From Siminovitchia fordii DSM 16014 = CIP 108821 (GTDB taxonomy: Bacteria > Bacillota > Bacilli > Bacillales > Bacillaceae_C): a DNA stretch of 64,000 nucleotides. The notes beneath the pieces were generated by a model. It worked only from the letters and a program-made list of their open reading frames with translations, made no database searches and was not told the DNA's origin. Of this stretch, positions 55,908 to 64,000 are shown one piece after another (positions within the stretch are counted from its first letter, which is position 1; each line of letters opens with the position of its first letter). A program made the translations under genes and the position numbers. Location: contig NZ_KB894697.1 of NCBI RefSeq assembly GCF_000374565.1, forward strand, positions 55,390 to 119,389, given 5' to 3'.

Positions 55908-56576
55908 ATGGATAATGCAAAAATAGGAATATTAATGTTGGATACACAGTTCCATAGACCAGTAGGGGATGTTGGGAATAAAGATACTTTTGCGTATCCT
56001 GTCGAATATAAAAAAGTGAATGGAGCGAGTATATCCCGGGTTGTAAGAGAAGGCGATGCTGCATTGATCAAGCCATTTGTACAGGCGGCAAAGGAACTTG
56101 AGGATAGAGGGATCAAAGCCATTACTACGAGTTGTGGATTTTTGGCTTTGTATCAAAAAGAAATCCAACAACAGTTGGGTGTTCCTTTTTTTTCCTCCAG
56201 TTTATTGCAGATACCGCTGGCGGGCATCATCGCTGGTGAGCCCATCGGTGTGGTGACAGCATCGAAATCAAGCTTGACAGAATCCCATTTAAAAGGAGTG
56301 GATGCTCATCAGCATCATGTCATTATTAAGGGGATGGACGAGATGCCGGCATTTTCCGGCGCTATCATAAAGGAAGAACTCGAGTTGGATGAAACGGCTA
56401 TTGCGGAAGAAATGAAACAAGTGACTGCCGAACTTGTTACCGAGCATCCAGAATTAAAAGCGATTGTTTTGGAATGTACAAATATGCCGCCATATAAAGA
56501 AGCGATTAGAAATATAACTAATTTACCAATATTTGATATTACTACATTGATAAATTATATACAGCTGACTATATAG
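55908..56576 (+). CDS. Aspartate/glutamate racemase-family protein
   Basis: A 222-residue protein of the Asp/Glu/hydantoin racemase superfamily. The two Cys-centred active-site motifs are visible, AITTSCGFLALYQ and VLECTNMPPYKEAI, plus GVVTASKSSL. ATG 55908 is the first family-like start (MDNAKIGILMLDTQFHRP), yet it lacks a good ribosome site, and the frame is open upstream to 55860. It precedes a DctM-like permease by 120 bp; the pair may handle a D-amino or dicarboxylic acid. Confidence 0.8.
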   Translation: MDNAKIGILMLDTQFHRPVGDVGNKDTFAYPVEYKKVNGASISRVVREGDAALIKPFVQAAKELEDRGIKAITTSCGFLALYQKEIQQQLGVPFFSSSLLQIPLAGIIAGEPIGVVTASKSSLTESHLKGVDAHQHHVIIKGMDEMPAFSGAIIKEELELDETAIAEEMKQVTAELVTEHPELKAIVLECTNMPPYKEAIRNITNLPIFDITTLINYIQLTI

Positions 56577-56695
56577 TCTATCTATAAATGTTCCAAATGT
56601 GTGAGGTGCACTCCAATAGAGTAAATTTGCAATTTTTAGAACGATTGTATTACAAAAAGAACTGGGATCGTTCCTATTAAAAAGGGGATAGTCAT

Positions 56696-58048
56696 ATGCT
56701 TGAGATCGTAATACCGCTCTTATTGTTATTTATTATTGCTTTGGGAAAGCAAATACCGAAAATCGGCGGAAATATAAAAATAGCCCTGCTTGTAGCGGCA
56801 GTTTCATCAGCAATTATATCAGGGCTAGGGCCGACTGAAACATTGCTGGCGTTTGTAGACGGAGTTGACAGGCTGTCTTGGGTAATCATGCTGTCTATAT
56901 TTGGATCGTTGTACGCCGAGTCCCAAGTAAAACTCGGTGCAATGGATACGACATTAAATAGTCTCCGGGCTATATTTGGGAACTCGCCAAAAGGATTGAT
57001 TGCAGCTATCTTCATTACGTTAATTATTGCTGGCTCCCTCCTCGGTGATGCTATTGCAGCTGCAACAGTTATCGGGTTCTTGGTTATTAATTCCTTACAT
57101 GAGTTAAAAGTGAAGCCGGAACAGATCGGGATGATCATTTTGGTTGGTGCATCCATAGGATCCATCATGCCGCCTATCACCCAAGGAGTTTTTCTTTCTT
57201 CATCTTTAGTCGGCATTGACCCAAGCCCCGTCATAAACATTGCTTATATAACCGTAGGGATCGGTGGAGTGTTGGCCATTTTAGAATCATTCAGGTTTGT
57301 CCGTGGGAAAAAGATGCCGGACCATTTAAAGGAGAAACAATCTGTTTTTGGCATTTTAAAAGAAAAATGGACAACGTTAGTGCCGCTCGCTGTTCTGGTT
57401 GCTATCGTCATTGCAAATACACTGTTTGAGTACAATATTTTTGAAAAATGGTTTTTCTTTGCAGCTATCCTGGAACCATTGAAAGAAATACCGATTTTAC
57501 AAGGGGTAACCTTTCAAGTTGTGTCAGCGATCATTATTGCCATTATCGTAAGTTTTTTGTTCCCGTCTGTCTGGAAAGAGTCAAAAGGAATCTTCAAAGG
57601 CGGATTGTCAAAAGTGAGCCAAACTGTACAAATCCAACTTTGTGCCGGAATTATGGTAGGTGTGTTTTACGCTTCTGGGCTAATTGAAAAGGTTGCCCAG
57701 ATGACCGAAGGCCTGGCTGCATCTATGGTTAAAGTGGGAGGAGCCTTATCCATTGTTGTTGTTGGAATGTTGACAGGATCCCAGACGACTGCCCAATCGG
57801 TCAACGTTACGTTTCTGGCTCCGATTTTGAAAAACATGGACGTTGATCCAACATTAATAGCGCTAGGTGCCTCTCATATTGCTGCCGCCGGACAAAACAT
57901 GCCTCCGGTCGGATTAACCGCATTCGTTGTTTGCGGGTTGATCGGCGGAATTTTAAACAAAGAGGTGGACCCGATCAAAGTAATGGGCCTTGCCCTGCCT
58001 AACTCTTTTTACTTTTTGATTGTCGGGTTAATTGCGTGGTTTATTTGA
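56696..58048 (+). CDS. TRAP-type large permease subunit (DctM-like)
   Basis: A 450-residue integral membrane protein with about 11-12 TM segments. DctM-like marks are GSLLGDAIAAATVIGFLVI, GASIGSIMPPITQGVFLSSSLVGIDP and AGQNMPPVGLTAFVVCGLIGG. TRAP systems also need a small permease (DctQ) and a binding protein (DctP); neither gene is nearby, so it may be a single-component relative or use partners elsewhere. A good AAAGGGG precedes ATG 56696. Confidence 0.75.
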   Translation: MLEIVIPLLLLFIIALGKQIPKIGGNIKIALLVAAVSSAIISGLGPTETLLAFVDGVDRLSWVIMLSIFGSLYAESQVKLGAMDTTLNSLRAIFGNSPKGLIAAIFITLIIAGSLLGDAIAAATVIGFLVINSLHELKVKPEQIGMIILVGASIGSIMPPITQGVFLSSSLVGIDPSPVINIAYITVGIGGVLAILESFRFVRGKKMPDHLKEKQSVFGILKEKWTTLVPLAVLVAIVIANTLFEYNIFEKWFFFAAILEPLKEIPILQGVTFQVVSAIIIAIIVSFLFPSVWKESKGIFKGGLSKVSQTVQIQLCAGIMVGVFYASGLIEKVAQMTEGLAASMVKVGGALSIVVVGMLTGSQTTAQSVNVTFLAPILKNMDVDPTLIALGASHIAAAGQNMPPVGLTAFVVCGLIGGILNKEVDPIKVMGLALPNSFYFLIVGLIAWFI

Positions 58049-58188
58049 TGGTGTGTGAGGCTTAAGTGAATATACTACGACTAATCATAGATCGGAATAT
58101 ATGATAGGCTTGAACTGCTGAATAGAGGATAACGTTTCTTTATTCAGCATTCCTGAATGCAAATAGAATAGGCCTCTATCATCCGAAT

Positions 58189-58227
58189 AGTAGCACATAC
58201 CATGGATGTGTATGTGCTACTATTTTC
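58189..58227. terminator. Bidirectional terminator
   Basis: AGTAGCACATAC pairs perfectly with GTATGTGCTACT, followed by ATTTT. An additional GCTGAATA/TTATTCAGC hairpin lies at about 58118-58148. Confidence 0.85.
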
Positions 58228-58242
58228 AGTACTGACTATATT

Positions 58243-59364
58243 TTAGGCCTTAATGGAGAGATTCCAATATTCTGATTGAATATCCTTGACCTTGTCAACG
58301 AATTCTTTTTGAATGTCATATAACTCCTCGACTGGCAGATCTTTAAAACCTTCAACAAATGGATCCTCGACATCCGTTCGGTGTCCGGACATCTCTTCAA
58401 CAATAGCAAGGGAGCAGAATGGAACATATGGAGCACTATACCCTCCCTCGTGACAGGCAACGAGTTTTCCATCACAATATTTTTCAGCTATATTCATCAT
58501 GAAGCGGGCCATTTTCCTAAACCCTTCCATATTTATCATCATCCTCGCAAGCGGATCGAACATTCCCGGGTCCTGGCCAGCAGAAATTAATATTAATTCG
58601 GGCTTAAATTGTTCGGTTATCGGGCCTACGATTTCTTCCAAAGCATACATATATCCGGCATTGCCCGTCCCGGCAGGAAGAGGGATGTTCACATTCATGC
58701 CGACACCTTCCCCTCTTCCAGTATCCTCAGCTTTGCCGCGACCAGCGGGATACAAACGCTCTTGATGGAGGGAGATAAACAAAACATTAGGATCATCATA
58801 AAAAGCGGACTCTGTCCCGTTTCCATGATGCACATCCCAGTCCAGGATCATCACTTTTTTCAGTCCAAGCACATTTCGGGCATATTTCGCTGCAATGGCG
58901 ATATTGTTGAACAGACAGAAGCCCATTCCTAATTCCGCTTCAGCATGATGACCTGGAGGTCTTGTTAACGCATAGGCATTATCAACCTTTCCCTCGACTA
59001 CTGATTCAACCGCCGTAATAGCTCCTCCCGCGGAAAGTAGAGCGATTTCATAGGAACCCTTCCCTACTAATGCCAGCTCACCTGCATCCCCGAAACCGAT
59101 CGCACTTAATTCTTTTACTTTATTAATGTATGATTCACTATGGTAGAATTTGACCTCTTCAAGGGTAGCGGAACGAGGAGAGATTTGTGTTAATTTTTGC
59201 ATTAAACCGCTGCGCTCAAGAAGATTTTTAAACCTTCTTTTCGTCGCTGGATTTTCAGAATGGATGTCCGTTTCGATGTAACCTCCTGGCGGCATAAACA
59301 ACGCACCATTTCCGGTATCATGCCAAAAATAGCTTTCATCACTAATAAAGCCTGTTTTCTTCAA
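58243..59364 (-). CDS. Histone-deacetylase-family amidohydrolase (acetylpolyamine amidohydrolase-like)
   Basis: A 373-residue zinc deacetylase. Motifs: RPPGHHAEAELGMGFCLFNN (His pair), VMILDWDVHHGNGTESAFYDD (zinc Asp and His), ISLHQERLYPAGRG, and ACHEGGYS (transition-state Tyr). Bacterial members remove acetyl from polyamines or other amines. TTG 59364 has GGAGGGG 6 bases upstream and gives the family start MKKTGFISDESYFWHD; the TTG at 59379 lies within that site. Its substrate may be an N-acetyl amino compound handled by neighbours (inference). Confidence 0.9.
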   Translation of the reverse strand: MKKTGFISDESYFWHDTGNGALFMPPGGYIETDIHSENPATKRRFKNLLERSGLMQKLTQISPRSATLEEVKFYHSESYINKVKELSAIGFGDAGELALVGKGSYEIALLSAGGAITAVESVVEGKVDNAYALTRPPGHHAEAELGMGFCLFNNIAIAAKYARNVLGLKKVMILDWDVHHGNGTESAFYDDPNVLFISLHQERLYPAGRGKAEDTGRGEGVGMNVNIPLPAGTGNAGYMYALEEIVGPITEQFKPELILISAGQDPGMFDPLARMMINMEGFRKMARFMMNIAEKYCDGKLVACHEGGYSAPYVPFCSLAIVEEMSGHRTDVEDPFVEGFKDLPVEELYDIQKEFVDKVKDIQSEYWNLSIKA

Positions 59365-59506
59365 TAGTATCCCCTCCAAATCTTTTGATTACTATTAAAG
59401 TACAGTAATGGAATGAAAACTATTACCCATTAGTACCATTTTTTGAAATGTTTACAACATTCATATAAAATGAGGTAAAATTGGTGATCCATGAGGAGGA
59501 ATAGCA

Positions 59507-60217
59507 ATGAATGCAGTTCTATCGTCATTGGAGTTTGAGCAAATGTTCCATTTTTCAGCTCAAATTGCCCGTCCAATAGGGAATATTCGGGCAAATATTC
59601 AAGAACATCTTGCTAACTATTTTGGATATGATGAAACTATATTTTGGTTTGCAGATGATAATGGAAATTTAAGAGACCCTATCAATTATCGGCTCAGTGA
59701 TCAAGTTCTTTTCGAGTATTTAGATGAATACCATCATCATGATTTTTTACATCCTCGAAAAAATGTGGATTTGTTTCGAAGGAAAAAAGCGATTCGTTTA
59801 GCCGATATTGTGAATGATGCACAATTCAAGGAGTCTCCTTTTTACAGCTTTATGGAAGCATACGGGTATTTTGATGAAATGGTGGTCGCGCTGATTTACG
59901 AAGATTCTTTTGTAGGAGTTCTTGGAATCGCCCAAAAAAAAGAAAGACATCCATTTACTGAAAAGGATCGTATCAGATTTCAATACCTGTCAGATATCAT
60001 GGCATCTTGCCTGATGCACCAGCTAAAAGGTGAAGAAGTATATCCCTTGTTATCAAAAAGGGAAGCACAAGTCGCCAAACTTGTTAAAGATGGGTGTACG
60101 AATAAAGAAGTGGCTGATGAATTATACATATCGACGAATACTGTTAAGAGACATTTGCAAAATATCTATCAAAAATACCAGGTTAAAAATAGAACTCAAC
60201 TAGTAAAAATGCTGTGA
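59507..60217 (+). CDS. LuxR-type transcriptional regulator with N-terminal sensory domain
   Basis: A 236-residue regulator: GAF-like N-terminal domain (about 1-165) and a C-terminal LuxR HTH (LLSKREAQVAKLVKDGCTNKEVADELYISTNTVKRHLQNIYQKYQVKNRTQLVKML). No receiver Asp pocket. AGGAGGA lies 6 bases before the ATG. It is divergent from the deacetylase gene and upstream of the dehydrogenase operon; it could control either. Confidence 0.88.
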   Translation: MNAVLSSLEFEQMFHFSAQIARPIGNIRANIQEHLANYFGYDETIFWFADDNGNLRDPINYRLSDQVLFEYLDEYHHHDFLHPRKNVDLFRRKKAIRLADIVNDAQFKESPFYSFMEAYGYFDEMVVALIYEDSFVGVLGIAQKKERHPFTEKDRIRFQYLSDIMASCLMHQLKGEEVYPLLSKREAQVAKLVKDGCTNKEVADELYISTNTVKRHLQNIYQKYQVKNRTQLVKML

Positions 60218-60637
60218 TTACGATCAGCTCCTTGCTATTAATAGATCAAGAACTCAAAAGTTGGAGTCCATTCTGAATAAGGGTGGTATTTTTTATCGTG
60301 ACGGAGTGGTTACTGAGGGGCGAATGATAAGTATGCTAATTTCATATCATTATACAGTTATAGGAGACCCTTCTGTTCTCTAGTTTAGTTGGAGAATAGA
60401 GGGTTTTTATTTTTTTGAAATCATGTTGTTTATAATATTTATAAGAAGAGCCTGTAAAAATTATATTTTTTATAAGTATTGTTTTCAACTATACGATTCC
60501 GGCTCTCCAAATATGGAAAGAAAGTATTTTCTTTTAAGGAGTCTGCAAACTTTTACACCCCAACTTGGCGGATGAAATCACTTGGTATGACTTTTGCATT
60601 AATTACAATCAAAATCAAATTTTGAAGGAGGTAGTCC
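60218..60637. other. Leader of the dehydrogenase operon, with a terminator
   Basis: ACCCTTCTGTTCTC can pair with GAGAATAGAGGGT (60367-60405), followed by TTTTTATTTTTTT, ending the LuxR transcript. No gene seen; the promoter for the next operon lies downstream of it. Confidence 0.6.
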
Positions 60638-61843
60638 GTGAGTTATAAGGTAATTGTTGCGGGCGGTGGTCTGATTGGGACTTCCACAGCTTACTACCTT
60701 GCAAAATCAGGGGCGGATGTGACCCTTGTTGAATCAAAAGACATTGCAGCCGGCACATCAGGCGCTTGTGACCGGGCCATCATGCTCCAATCGAAAAAAC
60801 CGGGGCCAACTTTAGACCTCGCCATTCAAAGTGCCAACCTTTATCAGGATCTTGAAGAAGAATTGGAAGCCGACCTTGAATATAGGAAAGGCGGCGGAAT
60901 GATTATCATTGAAACAATGGAAGAAATGAAGGCAATGGAGGATATGGTAGAGCGTCAGCAAAAAGCCGGAATAGACGTGAAGCTGATATCCGGTGAAGAA
61001 GCCCGGGAACGTCAGCCTGGATTATCAAAGGAGTTACTTGGTTCAACTTGGTGGGAGCATGACGCAGAAGTCAATCCACTAAATGTCTCTTTTGCCATGG
61101 CAAGAGCAGCCCAAAGATTCGGTGCAAAAATTAAACTGCAGTCCCAAGTGACAGGGTTCATTACAGAAAATAATTGTGTATTGGGTGTCGATATTGCAGG
61201 AGAAAAGCTATACGCTGATGCTGTTGTAGTGGCAATGGGAGTATGGACACCTTTGCTGCTGAAACAAATAGGAGTAGACGTTCCCATTATTCCAAGACGG
61301 GGGCAGATACTAGTGTCCGAAAGGCTTGAACCATTTCTTGATTGTAATATTCTTAGTGCTTCTTATATCGCAAACAAATTAAAAAGAAACCATAATCATG
61401 AATCTGCCGATTCTTTAGGAGTTGGTTTGGCTATAGGGCAAACGCATAGCGGGACTTTGTTAATTGGGGGTTCCCGCCAGTTTGTCGGATATAATACAGA
61501 AACGTCACCAGAGATTACACGGAAAATAGGTGAAGCAGCGGTACGCGCTTTACCTCAGCTTACAAATGTACGGGTTATCAGGACATTTTCCGGACTTCGC
61601 CCTTATACACCGGATGGCATGCCTATTCTGGGTCCAATCGAAGGCATGGAAGGGATTTATATAGCCGCCGGACATGAAGGTGACGGTGTTGCACTTGCTC
61701 CGATTTCAGGAAAAATAATGGCGAAGGTTGCATGTGGAGTGGATCCCGGCATTGATATTAGTCCGTTCTCATTCAGCCGTTTCAACCAGCATATCTCTGG
61801 TGCAGAGGGAGTGAATATAAATTGTCCAGTTCCTTCCGAATAA
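60638..61843 (+). CDS. FAD-dependent oxidoreductase, DadA/HcnC/OoxB-like beta subunit
   Basis: A 401-residue flavoprotein of the D-amino-acid/glycine oxidase fold: VIVAGGGLIGTSTAYYLAKSGADVTLVE at the start, then PIIPRRGQILVSE, and RTFSGLRPYTPDGMPILGP ... GIYIAAGHEGDGVALAP near the end. Together with the next three genes it forms a heteromeric dehydrogenase of the type seen in opine oxidase, hydrogen cyanide synthase and D-hydroxyproline dehydrogenase. GTG 60638 follows AAGGAGG by 6 bases. Which imino or amino acid it oxidises is not known. Confidence 0.85.
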   Translation: MSYKVIVAGGGLIGTSTAYYLAKSGADVTLVESKDIAAGTSGACDRAIMLQSKKPGPTLDLAIQSANLYQDLEEELEADLEYRKGGGMIIIETMEEMKAMEDMVERQQKAGIDVKLISGEEARERQPGLSKELLGSTWWEHDAEVNPLNVSFAMARAAQRFGAKIKLQSQVTGFITENNCVLGVDIAGEKLYADAVVVAMGVWTPLLLKQIGVDVPIIPRRGQILVSERLEPFLDCNILSASYIANKLKRNHNHESADSLGVGLAIGQTHSGTLLIGGSRQFVGYNTETSPEITRKIGEAAVRALPQLTNVRVIRTFSGLRPYTPDGMPILGPIEGMEGIYIAAGHEGDGVALAPISGKIMAKVACGVDPGIDISPFSFSRFNQHISGAEGVNINCPVPSE

Positions 61844-62145
61844 ACACGTTGGAAGAAAGACCAAAAAAAATAGAGTTCTATTTTAATAATGAAAAATTAA
61901 TCGGGTATGAAAATGAACCTATTGCAGCTTCATTACTTGCCAATGGAATTAGAACCATTCGAACATGTGAAATTACCGGTGAAGGCCGCGGAATATTTTG
62001 TGGAATTGGCCACTGCTATGAATGCCGGGCAGATGTGGACGGTATCCCCAATGTCCGCACTTGTTTAACTCCAAACAGACAGGGAACGAAGGTGTTTTCA
62101 CCAAGTGGTTCTCAATCAAGGGAGATATCAGAAGATGAAAGTTGA
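61822..62145 (+). CDS. [2Fe-2S]-binding gamma subunit (HcnA-like)
   Basis: A 107-residue ferredoxin-like subunit. Cluster cysteines are in TCEITGEGRGIFCGIGHCYECRADVDG and VRTCLTPN. It carries electrons between the flavoprotein subunits. TTG 61822 follows GAGGGAG by 10 bases and overlaps the previous gene by 22 bp, so translation is coupled. Confidence 0.85.
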   Translation: MSSSFRINTLEERPKKIEFYFNNEKLIGYENEPIAASLLANGIRTIRTCEITGEGRGIFCGIGHCYECRADVDGIPNVRTCLTPNRQGTKVFSPSGSQSREISEDES

Positions 62146-63346
62146 TATTGCCATCATCGGGTCCGGGCCTTCGGGGCTTACCGCTGCTATAGAATTGGCC
62201 CAAAACGGATTATCCGTTGCTATCATTGATGAGTATTACCGTCCAGGCGGCAGATTGCTCGGACAGCACTATGAAGATCCCAAGGGTCCACCTGATGAGC
62301 GGATTTGGGATGGAAGGAAAGTTGCTGAACAACTGACGGAAAAGGCCCGGAGTCTAGGTGTTCATATTTTAATTGGTGTGACAGCGTGGTCTGTCAGAGG
62401 AAAATGGCAAATTGAAATAACTGGAGCAGAGGTAAGCACAATTACCTCAAAAGTGTTGTTAATGGCGACCGGTTCAATCGAAAAGGCATTGCCGATCCCC
62501 GGCTGGACCTTGCCGGGAGTAATGAGCATAGGTGCTGCCCAGACGTTTACTAACTTGCATCATGTAGCGGTTGGAAAAAGGGTAATGATTATAGGGATAG
62601 ACCCACTTTCATTATCAGTCATGATGGAAATGAAAAATGCTGGTATCGATGTAGCCGGTATGGCCTTGCCGCCGCTGTCACCTGTAACCGGGCGAAGCCA
62701 TTCCCCAAGACAAGTCCTTGGCCGACTTAAGGATGTGGTTGACTTGGCCCCCAGTCCTTTCTTGCGCATGGCAGGGAGGCTTGCTTTAGGCAGGTTCCCG
62801 AATCTTACAGCCCAGGCGTTACGGTTTAATTTCCTTAAAGTGAATGGTGTTTCCATTGATTTGCGTAAGTCCGTGACGAAAATTGAAGGGGAAAAACAAG
62901 TTGAAGCTGTTACTCTTCAATCTGTATCTGTCGATGGACTGCCAATCGGGAAAGTGGAACAGATTGAAGTGGATGCAGTCTGTTTATCAGCCGGCCTATA
63001 TCCAATGGTTGATCTTGTCCAGGTTGCAGGATGTCCGCTCATTGATATTCCGGAATTGGGAGGGATGGTTCCACTGCATGGACCGGATATGTCTACATCT
63101 AAAGAAGGACTATATGTAGCGGGAAATATAACCGGCATTGAAGGGGCCAAAGTTGCAATGGCACAAGGAAAGCTTGCAGCAGCATCTATTCTGAAAGTCC
63201 TTGGAAAGAATAGCTCAATAACTGTAAACGAAGCAATGATGGAAGTGAAGAAAGCACGGGAAATGTCTCCGCTTCGTTTCCTTCCCAAGATTGAGGAAGG
63301 GCGTTTGAAGATGGAAGAGATATGGAAGAAAGAAGGCATCATATGA
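62135..63346 (+). CDS. NAD(P)/FAD-dependent oxidoreductase, HcnB/OoxA-like alpha subunit
   Basis: A 403-residue flavoprotein: VDIAIIGSGPSGLTAAIELAQNGLSVAIIDE, then RPGGRLLGQHYEDP, LLMATGSIEKALPIPGWTLPGVMS and KEGLYVAGNITGIEGAKVAMAQGKLAAASIL. Related alpha subunits are longer because they end in a BFD-like [2Fe-2S] domain; here that domain is a separate gene starting at the stop codon. ATG 62135 follows AAGGGAG by 10 bases and overlaps the gamma gene by 11 bp. Confidence 0.85.
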   Translation: MKVDIAIIGSGPSGLTAAIELAQNGLSVAIIDEYYRPGGRLLGQHYEDPKGPPDERIWDGRKVAEQLTEKARSLGVHILIGVTAWSVRGKWQIEITGAEVSTITSKVLLMATGSIEKALPIPGWTLPGVMSIGAAQTFTNLHHVAVGKRVMIIGIDPLSLSVMMEMKNAGIDVAGMALPPLSPVTGRSHSPRQVLGRLKDVVDLAPSPFLRMAGRLALGRFPNLTAQALRFNFLKVNGVSIDLRKSVTKIEGEKQVEAVTLQSVSVDGLPIGKVEQIEVDAVCLSAGLYPMVDLVQVAGCPLIDIPELGGMVPLHGPDMSTSKEGLYVAGNITGIEGAKVAMAQGKLAAASILKVLGKNSSITVNEAMMEVKKAREMSPLRFLPKIEEGRLKMEEIWKKEGII

Positions 63347-63621
63347 GCGATTTAATTATTTGCAGGTGTGAAGGTGTCTATTTATCTGAGATTCTGGAAG
63401 CAAGGGACAATGGGGCAGACAGTATTCCCGGTATCAAAAAAAGGGTCAGGGTCGGTATGGGTTATTGTCAAGGCAGGGTTTGCCAGCCAATCGTCCGTGA
63501 CATTTTGGAATCAAAAATGGACCAACGAACAAAACCGCCTCTCCAAAGGGCACAAACGCCTGTCCGTCCTGTTCTAATAAGTGACATTATTGGAAATAGA
63601 GAGAGCGATCATAATAAATAA
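63343..63621 (+). CDS. BFD-like [2Fe-2S]-binding protein
   Basis: A 92-residue protein with the four-cysteine bacterioferritin-associated ferredoxin pattern: ICRCEGVYLSEIL, then VGMGYCQGRVCQPIV. In HcnB/OoxA-type enzymes this domain is fused to the alpha subunit C terminus; here it is separated by an ATGA overlap (63343-63346). It should be part of the same complex. The C-terminal tail after residue 60 is low in structure. Confidence 0.82.
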   Translation: MSDLIICRCEGVYLSEILEARDNGADSIPGIKKRVRVGMGYCQGRVCQPIVRDILESKMDQRTKPPLQRAQTPVRPVLISDIIGNRESDHNK

Positions 63622-63642
63622 CTTTTTATTGGAGGGAAATAA

Positions 63643-64000
63643 ATGCACTTACATGGAACCGCATCGATCAATGATGAAGGCCATCTTGAAATTGGCGGAT
63701 GCGACACAGTTGAATTGGTTGAAAAATATGGCACCCCTTTATACGTTTATGATGTGGAATTGATCAGAAACCGGGCCCGCTCTTTTAAAAAGATGTTTGA
63801 AAAGCACGGGGTCAAATCACAGGTCGCCTATGCGAGCAAAGCCTTCTCGTCCATTGCGATGCTGCAGCTTGCCAACGAGGAGGGACTTTCCCTTGATGTT
63901 GTATCAGGCGGGGAGTTGTATACGGCCATTGCTGCGAAATATCCGGTTGAAAAAATTCATTTTCATGGAAATAATAAGAGCGAAGAAGAGCTGGAAATGG
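63643..64000 (+). CDS. lysA: Diaminopimelate decarboxylase-like PLP enzyme (partial, runs off window)
   Basis: The first 119 codons of a fold-III PLP decarboxylase: LVEKYGTPLYVYDVELIRNRARSF, the PLP Lys in QVAYASKAFSSIAMLQLANEEGLSLDVVSGGELYTA, and IHFHGNNKSEEELEM. LysA removes CO2 from meso-diaminopimelate; close relatives act on ornithine or other diamino acids. GGAGGG precedes the ATG by 6 bases. It is 21 bp downstream of the dehydrogenase genes and may be co-transcribed with them, so a catabolic variant is possible. The C-terminal half lies outside. Confidence 0.85.
   Translation, partial: MHLHGTASINDEGHLEIGGCDTVELVEKYGTPLYVYDVELIRNRARSFKKMFEKHGVKSQVAYASKAFSSIAMLQLANEEGLSLDVVSGGELYTAIAAKYPVEKIHFHGNNKSEEELEM

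Noticed and set aside
1..64000. CRISPR array or prophage
   Set aside because: No regularly spaced short repeats, and no capsid, terminase, portal or integrase genes were seen.

Overview
The window is a 64 kb stretch of a low-G+C Gram-positive chromosome, most likely a Bacillaceae member. The reasons are A+T-rich sequence, strong AGGAGG-type ribosome binding sites with frequent GTG and TTG starts, and typical Bacillus gene sets: a Bce-type antimicrobial-peptide ABC transporter with YxeA, GlnK/GlnL, yhgDE, AhpC/AhpF behind a PerR-like box, Mqo, and a stand-alone ECF S component. No rRNA or tRNA gene, CRISPR array, prophage or intact transposase gene was seen. Genus and species were not determined.

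Layout. 0.2-2.5 kb: an F420-0:glutamate-ligase-like gene divergent from a LysR regulator. 3.2-8.9 kb: a two-component/ABC transporter/YxeA detoxification module that lies exactly between two direct copies of a ~195-bp structured repeat. 9.1-12.4 kb: a cyclic-2,3-diphosphoglycerate-synthase-like GTPase, then an ECF sigma/anti-sigma pair. 12.6-14.6 kb: a GyrI-like effector-binding protein, a partner of unknown function and a divergent HTH/WYL regulator. 14.9-18.4 kb: GlnK/GlnL-type two-component system and a glutamate/dicarboxylate symporter. 18.6-23.7 kb: BCCT osmolyte transporter and a TetR-ABC exporter operon behind twin operators. 24.2-32.9 kb: mqo, L,D-transpeptidase, an unknown protein, an ECF S component, an MDR oxidoreductase and ahpCF. 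33.4-34.4 kb: a small graveyard of decayed genes. 34.5-39.2 kb: M20 deacylase and a DUF4317 gene whose 3' end is duplicated 2,078 bp downstream; the segment in between holds a secreted protein, a two-TM protein and a strongly folded possible RNA, and looks like an inserted islet. 39.4-46.1 kb: an ECF sigma/membrane protein/TPR operon and yhgDE with three 23-bp operators.

46.2-64 kb is mainly catabolic and transport genes for amino-acid-like compounds: a class-III aminotransferase with a ThDP enzyme, an IclR regulator, an orphan ectoine synthase divergent from an SSS-family symporter and an amidase (a good IclR-type palindrome lies in this divergent promoter), a HAD phosphatase, an Asp/Glu racemase relative, a DctM-like permease, an HDAC-like deacetylase, a LuxR-type regulator, and a tightly overlapping operon for a multi-subunit flavoprotein dehydrogenase followed by a LysA-like decarboxylase that runs off the window end. 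Taken together this suggests uptake and breakdown (or partial recycling) of compatible-solute-like, acylated or opine-like amino compounds. That reading rests on family membership and gene order only.

The strongest candidates for something undescribed are the DUF4317-targeted islet with its foldable RNA (37.1-39.2 kb), the structured repeat pair bracketing the peptide-resistance module, a ~42-bp repeat family followed by variable hairpins, and the orphan-EctC catabolic locus. All coordinates, alignments and pairings were worked out by eye and none was checked by database search or folding software.
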